In this document: positions 23,137-33,803 of the stretch, piece by piece
How positions within the stretch are numbered: the first letter of the stretch is position 1
Layout of the letters: every line of letters starts with the position of its first letter
Assembly (NCBI RefSeq): GCF_904849725.1
Contig: NC_058518.1
Span: 330,048,581 to 330,112,580, forward strand
Direction: 5' to 3'
DNA: 64,000 bases
From: Hordeum vulgare subsp. vulgare
Taxonomy: Eukaryota > Streptophyta > Magnoliopsida > Poales > Poaceae
Notes under the pieces: generated by a model
What the model was told of the DNA's origin: nothing
What the model saw: only the letters and a program-made list of their open reading frames with translations
Database searches by the model: none
Program-made: the position numbers and the translations under genes

Positions 23137-25866
23137 AGCATCCCCAAGCTTAACTCATGCTCGTCCTCGAGTAGGGAAGTGATAAAGACCGAATTTTTGA
23201 TGTGGAATGCTACCTAACATATTTTTCCTTTGTAACTTCTTTCTTGTGGCATGAATGTTCAGATCCATAAGATTCAAAACAATAGTTTACTATTGACATG
23301 AAAATAATAATACTTCAAGCATACTAGCAAAGTAATCATGAACTTTTGAAATAACAAGGCCAAAGAAAGTTATCCCTACAAAATCATATAGTCTGGCTAT
23401 GCTCCATCATCCCCACACAATGAATTTAAATCATGCACAACCCCGGTATTGGCCAAGTAATTATTTTTGCACTCTTAGTTTCTCAAACTTTTTCAACTCT
23501 CACGCAATACATGAGCGTGAGCCATGGATATAGCACTATAGGTGGAATAGAGTGTGGTGGAGGTTGTGAGGCAAAAAGGAGGAGATGGTCACATTGACTC
23601 GGCGTATCAATGGGCTGTGGAGAAGCCCATCAATAGATATCAATGTGAATGAGTAGGGATTACCATGCAATGGATGCACTTAGAGCTATAAGTATGTGAA
23701 AGCTCAAAAGGAGAACTAGTGGGTGTGCATCCAACTTGCTTGCTCACGAAGACCTAGGGCAATTTTGAGGAAGCCCATCATTGAAATATACAAGCCAAGT
23801 TATATAATGAAGATTCCCACTAGCATATGGTGGTGACAAATCAAGAGACTCTCAATCATGAAGAACATGGTGCTTTTTGAAGCACAAGTGTGGAAAAAGA
23901 TAGTAGCATTGTCCCTTCTCTCTTTTTCTCTCCCTATTTTTGTTTGAGCTCTTTGGCCTCTTTTCATTTTTTTGGTGGGCATCTTTGGCCTCTTTTTTTT
24001 ATTTCCTCACATGGGACAATGCTCTAATAATGATAATCATCACAATTTTATTTACTTACAAATCAATACTGAACAATGATGACTCTATAGGAAATGCCTC
24101 CGGCAGTGTACCGGGATGTGCAACGATCTAGCTTAGCGTATGACGTTGAAACATCTCGCTAGCTATCTTACGATCATGCAATGTCAATATTAAAGTGACA
24201 ACACCTGTCATGAGACGGAACGGTGGGAGTTGCATGGCAATATATCTCGGAATGGCTATGAAAGGGCCATAATAGGTAGGTATGGTGGCTGTTTTGAGGA
24301 AGGTATATGGTGGGTTTGTGCACCGGCGAAAGTTGCGCGGCACTAGAGAAGCTAGCAATGGTGGATGGTGAAAGTGCATCTATACCATGGACTCACATTT
24401 GTCATGAAGAACTCATATACTTATTGCAAAAGTTTTATTAGTAATCGAAACAAAGTGCTAAACGCATACTCCTAGGGGAAGGGTTGGTAGGTGTTAACCA
24501 TCGCGCGATCCCGACCGCCACACAAAGGATGACAATCAATAAATCAATTATGCTACGACTTCCTAACATAGCGGTTCACCATACGTGCATGCTACGGGAA
24601 TCACTAACTTCAACACAAGTATTTCTAGATTTACAACACCCTACTAACATAACTCTAATATTACCATATCCATATCTCCAAACTAATTGTGAGGAATCAA
24701 ACTTCTCTTACTAATGAATGCACTTGAATATGGAAGTTTTTATTACCTCTTTGGATGCCTATCATATTTAGGCCTAATTTCATAGCATACGCCAATTACC
24801 ATGTTGTTTAAGACTCTCAAAATGATCTAAGTGAAGCACTAGAGTTCAACTAGTTCTATAAAATAGAACCATTGCAATGCTCTACAAAGATATAAGTGAA
24901 GCACTAGAGCAAAAGACAAACTACTCCAAAAGATATAAGTGAAGCTCAATGAGTAGTTTAACAACTATTTGGCTCTGTGGAGACCCTCCCATCTAAGAAT
25001 TTCAGATCCTAATTACCTTATTCTAACAAAATAAAATGACGCTCCAAGCAAAATACATATCATGTGGTGAATAAAAATATAGCTCCAAGTAAAGTTACCG
25101 ATGGATTGAAGACGAAAGAGGGGATGCCTTCCCGGGGCATCCCCAAGCTTAGGCTCTTTGGTGTCCTTGAATATGGCTTTGGGGTGCCTTGGGCATCCCC
25201 AAGATTAGGCTCTTGCCACTCCTTGTTCCATAGTCCATCGAAACTCTACCCAAAACTTGAAAACTTCACAACACAGAACTTAACGGAACTTCGTGAGATG
25301 GGTTAGTATGATAGCGAGCAAATCAATCACTTGGGTACTGTCAAAACAAGATTCATAATTATTTTCACACGATGACTACTGTATATTATCATTTCCACAA
25401 TTTATATCACTTAATATAATCTATGGAAACACTAAAACAAGCAAACTATGCATTGAAAACAGAATCTGTAAAAAACAGAACAGTCTGTAATGATCTGAAC
25501 AATGACCATACTTCTGCACCTCCAAAAATTCTGAAAAATTATGACAATTAGGGAAAATTTTATATCAATCAGAAGCAAAAATAATCAACCTAAAAGCACT
25601 CTCTGTACAGAAATTAAAAATAATTTCGTGAGCATAAAGTTTCTGTCTTTTTCAACATGATTGAACAACTATCACCCAAACTAATCATAAAGGCTTTACT
25701 TGGCACAAATACTAATTAAAATGCAAAAAACACAATCATAACAGAATTATGATATTTTGGAAAAAACAAAACATAAAGAAAAAAGCAAAAACAAATTTAT
25801 TGGGTTGCCTCCCAACAAGCGCTATTGTTTAACACCCTTTGCTAGGTATGATGATTTCAATGATGC
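23137..25866 (-). mobile_element. Element C 3' non-coding region
   Basis: About 2.7 kb homologous to B's 3' region (same order of landmarks) and to A's in inverse. It includes repeats of AAGATATAAGTGAAGC (24840-24945) and PPT-like GGCATCCCCAAGCTT at about 25135-25150. No coding signal. Confidence 0.72.
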
Positions 25867-26658
25867 TCACATGAAAGATAAGGATTGAAGCACAATGAGA
25901 GCATCATGGAGCATATGGCTAGCACATTTAAGTCTAACCCACTTCCTATGCATAGGGATTTTGTGAACAAACAACTTGTTGGAGCAAGAATCAACTAGCA
26001 TAGGAAGGTAAAACAAGCATAGCTTCAAAAATTTCAACACATGGAGAGAAAGCTTGATACTATTGCAATAAGTAGAAGCATATGATCCTCTCTCATAGTA
26101 ATTTTCAGTAGCATTATGAATGAATTCAACAATATAACCAGCACCTAAGGCTTCCTTTTCATGATCTACAAGCATAGGAATTTTACTACTCTCCACATAA
26201 GGAAATCTATTCTCAAGAATAGTAGTGGGAGTATCGTAAAAGACTTGAGCACTACAAATTGTGTCCACAATGAAAGAGCAAGGTTTAGCAAAGGGGTTCT
26301 TGATAGTATGACAAGTTTTATCATCCCTCTTCTTTATATCATAAGTATCCTCACAATAATCATCATAGATAGGGGGCATGCTTTCATCAAAATGATTTTG
26401 ATCATTCAAAGTGGAAGAACTAAAAAGATCATCTTCATCAAATATAGCATCCCCAAGCTTGTGGCTTTGCATATCATTAGCATCATGGGTATTCAAAGAA
26501 TTCATGCTAACAACATTGCAATCATGCTCGTCATTCACATAATCTATGCCAAGCATTCTATGTAATTCTTCTTTCAGCACTTGAGCACAATTTTCCTTCC
26601 CATCATGCTCACGAAAGACATTGAAAAGATGGAGCATATGAGGCATCCTCAATTCCAT
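25867..26658 (-). CDS. Single ORF of non-autonomous element C, function unknown
   Basis: An uninterrupted frame of 263 codons from the ATG at 26658 (MELRMPHMLHLFNVF), placed right after PBS and leader where gag would normally be. The N-terminal part is mixed. The middle (residues ~55-110) is strongly acidic (runs of Asp/Glu with His and Asn). The C-terminal third is hydrophobic/basic (LKLCLFYLPMLVD, FVHKIPMHRKWVRLK). I see no zinc knuckle, protease site or RT motif. The frame being open in an old, interrupted element suggests past selection, but I do not recognise a function. The open frame extends 17 codons further upstream without an ATG. Confidence 0.55.
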   Translation of the reverse strand: MELRMPHMLHLFNVFREHDGKENCAQVLKEELHRMLGIDYVNDEHDCNVVSMNSLNTHDANDMQSHKLGDAIFDEDDLFSSSTLNDQNHFDESMPPIYDDYCEDTYDIKKRDDKTCHTIKNPFAKPCSFIVDTICSAQVFYDTPTTILENRFPYVESSKIPMLVDHEKEALGAGYIVEFIHNATENYYERGSYASTYCNSIKLSLHVLKFLKLCLFYLPMLVDSCSNKLFVHKIPMHRKWVRLKCASHMLHDALIVLQSLSFM

Positions 26659-26739
26659 TTTTTGTAGTTTTCTAGCGAAAGAACAAGAAACAAAAAGATT
26701 CGATTGCAAGATCTAAAGATATACCTTCAAGCGCTAACC

Positions 26740-26757
26740 TCCCCGGCAACGGCGCCA
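26740..26757 (-). other. Primer-binding site of element C
   Basis: The minus strand reads TGGCGCCGTTGCCGGGGA, 13 bp inside the LTR end. It is the cleanest copy of the Athila-type motif in the window and confirms the minus orientation of C. Confidence 0.85.
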
Positions 26758-26770
26758 GAAAAGAGCTTGA

Positions 26771-28478
26771 TGTCTACTACGCAACCTTCTCCTTGTAGAC
26801 GTTGTTGGGCCTCCAAGTGCAGAGGTTTGTAGGACAGTAGCAATTTTCCCTGAAGTGGGTGACCTAAGGTTTATCAATCCACAGGAGGCGTAGGATGAAG
26901 ATGGTCTCTCTCAAGCAACCCTGCAACCAAATAACAAAGAATCTCTTGTGTCCCCAACACACCCAATACAATGGTAAATTGTATAGGTGCACTAGTTCGG
27001 CGAAGAGATGGTGATACAAGTGCAATATGGATGGTAGATATAGGTTTTTGTAATATGAAATTACAAGAACATCAAGGTAACTAAAAGTAAAAGTGAGCAC
27101 GAATGGTATTGCAATGCATGGAAACAAGGCCTAGGGTTCATACTTTCACTAGTGAAGTTCTCTCAATAATGATAACATAATTGGATCATATAACTAGCCC
27201 TCAACGCGCAACAAAGAGTCACTCCAAAGTCACTAATAGCGGAGAACAAACGAGGAGATTATTGTCGGGTACGAGACCACCACAAAGTTATTCTTTCTGA
27301 TCAACCTATTCAAGAGTCCGTAGTAAAATAACATGAAGCTATTCTTTCCATTCGATCCATCATAGAGTTCGTACTAGAATAACACCTTAAGACACATATC
27401 AACCAAGACCCTAATGTCACCTAGATACTCCACTATCACCTCAAGTATCCGTGGGCATGATTATACGATATGCATCACACAATCTCAGAATCATCTATTC
27501 AACCAACACATAGAACTTCAAAGAGTGCCCCAAAGTTTCTACTCGAGAGTCAAAACGTGTGCCAACCCATATGCATAGGTTCCCAATGCCACGAAACCCG
27601 CAAGTTCATCACCAAAACATACATCGAGTACTCTTATGAATATCCAAATGTGTGCCAACCCATATGCATAGGTTCCCAATGTCACAAGCCCGCAAGTTGA
27701 TCACCACAGATAGACACGTGCAAGACATACATCAAGTGTTCTCAAAGACTCAATCTGATAAGATAACTTCAAAGGGGAAACTCAATTCGTTACAAGAAGG
27801 GAGAGGGGGAAGAACATCATAAGATCCAACTATAGTAGCAAAGCCCGTATTACATTGAGATCAAGACATCTCAAGAACACGAGAGAGAGAGATCAAACAC
27901 ATAGCTACTAGTACATACCCTCAGCCCCGAGGGTGAACTACTCCCTCCTCGTCATGGAGATCGCCGGGATGATGAAGATGGCCATCGGAGATGGATTCCC
28001 CCTCCGGCAGGGTGCCAGAACGGGCTCCAGATTGGTTTTTGGTGGCTACAGAGGGTTGCGGCGGCGGAACTCCCGATCTAGGTTTCTTTTTGGGGGTTTC
28101 TGAATTTATAGGAATTTATGGCGGTGGAATTACGTCGGTTGGGCCCACGAGGAGGTCACAAGCCTGGTAGGTGCGGCCAAGGGGGGTCGCCCCTCCCGGG
28201 CTTGTGACTCCCTCGTGGCTCTTCTGGCCTTCTTCCAAACCTTTGGGGGTCTCTTTTGGTCCAAAAAAAATCATCGCAAAGTTTTATTCCATTTGGACTC
28301 CGTCTGAAAAAGGGTCAAAAAACACGAAAAAAACCTAGAAACTGGCACTTGGCACTGAGTTAATAGGTTAGTCCCAAAAAAGATATAAAATAGCATATTC
28401 ATGCATATAAAACATCCAAAGTTGACAAGATAATAACATGGAATCATAAAAAATTATAGACACGTTGGAGACGTATCA
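26771..28478 (-). repeat. Element C 5' LTR
   Basis: 1708 bp, starting TGTCTACTACGC on the plus strand and ending ..GGAGACGTATCA. It differs from B's LTR at the PBS side but shares the outer end (the CTCCAACGTATC type start) and the GC-rich block with a CCCGAGGGTGAACTACTC type motif. It therefore belongs to a related but separate family. It contains an 85-bp scale internal duplication around 27545-27690 (the segment with CCCATATGCATAGGTTCCCA appears twice). Confidence 0.85.
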
Positions 28479-29097
28479 CCTACCCATGCATATTCTATGA
28501 GAGACTGATTTGTGTTGAGGAGACTATCTTTAGAAGCACAAGAGAAAGGAGTTCATTGATCTACCCCATCTATTACCTTTTGGAGGGTGGTGCCTCCTAG
28601 ATTGGTTAGGTGTCGCTTGGGAGCCTCCTACTTCGTGTTGTGGAGTTGAACCAAGATGTTTGTAAGGGCAAGGAGATTGCCTACTTCGTGAAGATCTATC
28701 GTGAGTAAGGTTAGTCCTGTGTGGACGAAAGCCGTGGTGGGATAGACAAGGCCGCTTATTTGTGGACCCTCCATGGGTGGAGCCCTCTGTGGACTCTCGC
28801 AGTCGTTACCCTCCATGGGTTGAAGTATCCACTAACAAGGACGTACGATAGCGCCACCTATCGGAACCATGCCAAAAATCGTCGTGTCAACCTCATGCGT
28901 TTGATCTCCCTACCTTAGTCCTCTATTTACACTTGCATGTTTACTTTTCGCTGCTATACTATTAGAACTGCATGTGTAGGGTGTACTTGACTTGTTATAA
29001 CTGTCGTAGCTGCCTCTCAAGTAAAATTGGGAAAAGGCAACAAATTTATCTTGTCAAGTAGTCTAATCACCCCCCTTTAGACATACTTTCGTTCCCA
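28479..29097. mobile_element. LTR-type repeat fragment
   Basis: About 620 bp ending in a C-rich block (29068-29077) followed by TTTAGACATACTTTCG. From memory this resembles the end of a Triticeae Copia-type LTR, but the expected TGGTATCAGAGC primer site is missing, so the fragment is cut at its right end by the next repeat. Short ORFs on both strands here are not convincing. Confidence 0.35.
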
Positions 29098-29406
29098 CAG
29101 GGGTGGCCGCACCCTGTTGCCTTGTGGACAGTAGGTGGCCCCCCTCTGGTATATTTCTGGCCCAATAATTCTTAGATATTCCGGAAAAAATCTCTATAAA
29201 ATTTCAGGTCATTTGGAGAAAGTTGATGTTTTTGCCTTTTTCTCGGTTTCCTGATCCAGAATTCCAGTTTCCCAGATATTTCCTTCTGAGTGATGTACCT
29301 TGCATATTCAGAGAGAAAGGACATAATAATTGTATGTTAATAGGGGATAATGGACGAGAATAACACAAATATCAATAGTAATTTATGATGCAAAATGGAC
29401 GTATCA
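29098..29406 (-). mobile_element. Truncated LTR fragment, minus orientation
   Basis: Starts inside an LTR (GGGTGGCCGCACC block) and ends ..GCAAAATGGACGTATCA at 29406, the outer end of an LTR in minus orientation. It matches the right part of the next LTR (30200-30520), so the two are relatives placed in tandem. Confidence 0.5.
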
Positions 29407-30520
29407 GCGAGCATTCGCAACTACGAAAGAGGAATTAAGATAAATCTAACCATAGTATGAAACAAGTGGATCCAAATTCACCCCCTTATGAAATAACACA
29501 TAAACTAGGGTTTAATCTTGTGTCACTCTACCAACCCATCATGTACTTATTACTATACAATGCCTTCCCTTTAGGCCCATAATATGATGAAGTGTCATGT
29601 AGTCGACGTTCACACCACACCACTAAGAAAGGAAAAACATACATATCATCAAAATATCGAGCGAATACCAACTTCACATGATTACTCATAACAAGACTTC
29701 TCCCATGTCCTCATGAACAAAAGTAACTACTCACACATCATTAACATGTTCAAGATTAGAGGTGCAATAATGAGAATTAAGCATATGAAGATAAGATCTT
29801 CCACCAAATAAACCAGCTAGGATCAACTACGAGATGTAATCAACAGTACTAGTAACCCAAATGTACGAGTCTTAGGTTTTGTGACGAAGATTGAGTATAG
29901 AAGATGAACTTGGGTTTGATATAAGATGGTCCTAGTGAAGATGTTGATGAAGATTGGTCCTCCCACGAAGTAGGAAGCGTTGGTGATGAGTGATGACAAT
30001 GGCTTCGATCTTCCCCTCGTGGAGGGAAGTTTCCCTGGCAGTATCTCTCTAACAGGGAGCAAAAGGGCCTCTGTCCAGGTCTCCACCTCGATATGGCGGT
30101 GCTTCGTCCTGAAAGTATCCTCTTGATTTTTTTCAGGTCAAAACACACCTTATAGGAGAAGAGGGGAACGAGGGCACCTGCATGGTCCCTAGAAGCTAAC
30201 ATGGCGCATCTAGGGGGGTGGGCACGCCATGTTGGTTTGTGGCCAGAAGGTGGTCCTCCTATAGTATTCTTTGGGCGTAATAATTCTTATACATTCCATA
30301 AAAATTCTCCATGAGGTTTCAGGTCATTTGGAGTCTAGTGAACTTTCACCCTCTTTCTTGGTTTTCAGGTCCAGAATTTCAGTTCCCCGCGATTGCCCTC
30401 TTTGTTATGTACCTTGTAAATTCAAAGAGAAAAGGCATAAGAATTGTATCATAAAGTGGAATAATGACCAAGAACAACATAAATATCAATAGGAAATCAT
30501 GATGAAAAATGGACGTATCA
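29407..30520 (-). mobile_element. LTR of a degraded minus-strand gypsy element
   Basis: Ends ..AAAAATGGACGTATCA at 30520, directly followed by CTCCCCCAAGG, the reverse complement of a polypurine tract, so this is the 3' LTR of a minus-strand element. The left end is not defined. Confidence 0.5.
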
Positions 30521-31436
<916 letters not shown>

Positions 31437-32094
31437 TGATACATCTCCAACGTATCTATAATTTTTGATTATTCCATGCTGTTATATTACCATCTTAAAA
31501 TACTTTTTGGATCATAATGCATCAATTTATATTATTTTTATCACTAACCTATTAACCCAGTGCCCAGTGCGAGTTGTTGTTTTCTGCATGTTTTTTGTTT
31601 TTCACGTTTTTAATACCAAACGAAGTCCAATTTCCATGAAACTTTTTTATGATTTTTTCCAAACCAAAAGAAGACCTGAAGCTTCGGAAGGAGACCTAAA
31701 GCAACACAAGGAGCCCACAAGGCAACATGGCGCGACCACAGGGGGTGGCCGCGCCGTGATGCCTTGTCGCCTCCGTGTGGCCCTCTTGCCTCGTTCTCTC
31801 ATCTAAATTTTCAAATATTTCAGAAACCCTATAGATATATACGAAACACTTTTTACATCGCCGTAAGTCTGTGATCCATAGCGATTCCATCTGGAGCTCC
31901 GTTCCGACACTCTATCGGAGGGGGATCGATCATGGAGGACCTCTTCATCAACCTTGGTGCCCTCGTGATGATATGTGAGTAGTTCACCACACACCTACGG
32001 GTCCGTAGTTAGTATCTAAACGACAATCTTTCTATCTCTTGATCTTCAATACAAAGATCATCGCATCTTCGTACTTTTCTCATCGAAGAAATTG
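31437..32094 (+). mobile_element. LTR fragment, plus orientation, left arm of a head-to-head pair
   Basis: Starts TGATACATCTCCAACG at 31437 and shares the LTR layout seen in A and B (GC-rich hairpin block at ~31720-31770, then ACCTACGGGTCCGTAGTTAG near 31992). It ends near 32094, where the opposite-strand copy begins. Confidence 0.6.
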
Positions 32095-32570
32095 TATTAA
32101 ATGTCAAGAGAGAGAGGGGGGGAGAGAGATTGCCATCTAGTAGTAGCTACATGCTCGTAGGTGTGTGATGAATTACTGACACATCATCACAAGGGCAACA
32201 AGATTGATGAAGATGCCCTCCGTGATCGATCCCCCTCCCGCAGGGTGTCGAAACGAAGCTCCAAATGATCTACCGACGGAACAGAAACTTGCGGCGATGT
32301 AAAAAGTGTTTCGATATTGCCTCGAGGGTTTTTAGGTTATTTGAAAAATTATAAACGAAAGAACGGAGTCGGGAGAGCCTCGAGGGGCCCATAAGCCAAC
32401 AGGACGCAGGCTGAGGCCGTGCCGGGTTGGCTTGTGAGGTCCTCATGTGACTCCGAGTCTTCTTTCTTTGTTTGTTGATATTTTTTTTGATTCAGAAAAA
32501 ATCTTTAAAAAATTTCAGATCAATTAGACTTCGTTTAAATTAAGAGGACGGAAAAGACAATGTCCAGATT
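32095..32570 (-). mobile_element. LTR fragment, minus orientation, right arm of a head-to-head pair
   Basis: Reads as the reverse complement of 31600-32000: the TAGCTACATGCTCGTAGG, GATCGATCCCCCTCCC and CAAGCCAACAGGACGC blocks occur in inverted order. Together with 31437-32094 it forms an imperfect inverted repeat with an axis near 32095. It ends near 32570 without a clean terminus. Confidence 0.55.
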
Positions 32571-32743
32571 GTCTTCGTCTACTACCACATATTCACAACT
32601 GCGGTGCCAAACATACTCGGCAGTCGGTACTACGACTCCAGACGAGCGGCGGTCTCTTTCGCAAGTTGAAATTCGTATTTTAAATCCCATCATAAGCAAG
32701 CAAATAAAACGCCGGGTTTAAAAAGCCCAACGAACCGAGCAAA
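32571..32743. other. Unassigned spacer
   Basis: 173 bp between the LTR pair and the MITE. No repeat or coding signal recognised. Confidence 0.4.
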
Positions 32744-33103
32744 GGCCCTGTTTGGATCCTAGATTTAGAGTTAAAGTTGGTTAGATTGAACTCATCTAAC
32801 CCTTAAAAATCCAAACAGGGCGTGTTAGAGTGGGTTAGATGCATCTAACACACCCCAAAAATCTAACCCATCCAAGAGGTGCTTTTTTGGGTTAGAGTTA
32901 GGTGGGGCCTAAAAAAGTTACTTTTCTCTCTCCCTCCACCACACAAAATCCTAGATAAAGAAGCCAAATAATTGAAAAAAATGCATTTATTGGCAATCTA
33001 ACCCTTCCATCCAAACACCTCTTTGGTTAGAGTTAGTTTAGGGTTAGTCTAGAGTTAGAATCTAACTCTAACCTCTAACCGAGTTAGAGTATCAAACAGG
33101 GCC
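32744..33103. mobile_element. MITE with GGCCCTGTTTGGAT ends, just upstream of the kinesin gene
   Basis: 360 bp with inverted ends GGCCCTGTTTGGAT and GTATCAAACAGGGCC. Many TTAGAGTTAG-like motifs occur in both orientations, so the whole folds back. An extra inverted copy of the end (ATCCAAACAGGGC, 32809-32821) makes a 78-bp hairpin of the first part. Flanking AAA on both sides could be a 3-bp target duplication. Superfamily (Harbinger or hAT type) is not certain. Confidence 0.75.
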
Positions 33104-33803
33104 AAAAGCTGTTGACCGCACGCACCAACCAGCTCCCCCAGAGCGTCAGCGCTCAGCTGCCGCAGTGGCAGCAGATCGCGTGCCCCTCCAGGAAAGCCGC
33201 ACGCTGCCACCACCCGTCTCACTCTCGCCACCGCACCTCAGTTTTTTTTCCCCACCTCACGCCCCTGGACCCTGGACCCTGCCGTCCCTCTTCCCTCTTC
33301 CCACCGGCCACCGCTTCCCTTTCCCCGAGGACAATAAAAACTCCCGCAGAAAGCGAAACACGCCGCAGTCATTCCCGCCCGCCGCACGCAACCCGCCTCC
33401 CCGTCCTCCCCATTTCAAATCACCCGAGCCCCCACCGCCGCCGCCGACGGGTGGGCCGCGCGGGCGTACCAGCCCCAGCATCCCAGTGTTACTGCGCCGC
33501 CACGTGGCCGACGTGGCCCCCACCTACGCTGCGTCGAGCCGGGGTAGTAGCGCCAGCGCCAGTACAGCCTCCTCTTCCCCCGCCTCCTTCCTCCCGTGCC
33601 GCTTCTGATACTGCTGCTGCGTGTCGTCTCGCTTTTAAAATCTCGCGACGCAGCGGCCTCCCTTCTCTTTTGGATTGAATGGAGCAGCAGGCCATGTGAA
33701 GCCTCTGACCTTCGGATACCTTCCCCTCCCTCTCCGCCTCGCGCCCCCCCGCGTCGCGCCGCGCCGAGCAGCGCCCCGCCGCCGCGTGCGTGCGAGATCC
33801 GCG
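33104..33803 (+). promoter_or_regulatory. GC-rich promoter and 5' leader region of the kinesin gene
   Basis: A C-rich, CpG-rich 700 bp from the MITE to the ATG. No firm TATA box; CTTTTAAAAT at 33632-33641 is the only candidate. If transcription starts just after it, the leader is about 130-170 nt and contains a short upstream ORF (33679-33699). Long open frames on both strands here are a by-product of high GC content. Confidence 0.45.
33679..33699 (+). other. Possible upstream ORF (6 codons) in the kinesin leader
   Basis: ATG at 33679, stop TGA at 33697-33699 (MEQQAM), 104 bp before the main ATG and in another frame. It could lower translation of the main ORF if the mRNA starts upstream of it. 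The transcription start is unknown, so this is an inference. Confidence 0.3.

Larger units (their letters stand above)
23130..28478 (-). mobile_element. Element C: oldest minus-strand LTR retrotransposon, 3' LTR cut by element A
   Basis: The 5' LTR at 26771-28478, PBS at 26740-26757 and one ORF at 25867-26658 are present, followed by a 2.7-kb non-coding 3' region and a polypurine tract (reverse complement of 23137-23151). Only the last seven bases of its 3' LTR (CGTATCA, 23130-23136) are in the window; the rest lies left of the window, beyond element A. No gag, protease or pol is present, so C is a minimal non-autonomous element. The right flank after 28478 starts CCTAC; the matching target copy is not visible. 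Confidence 0.82.
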
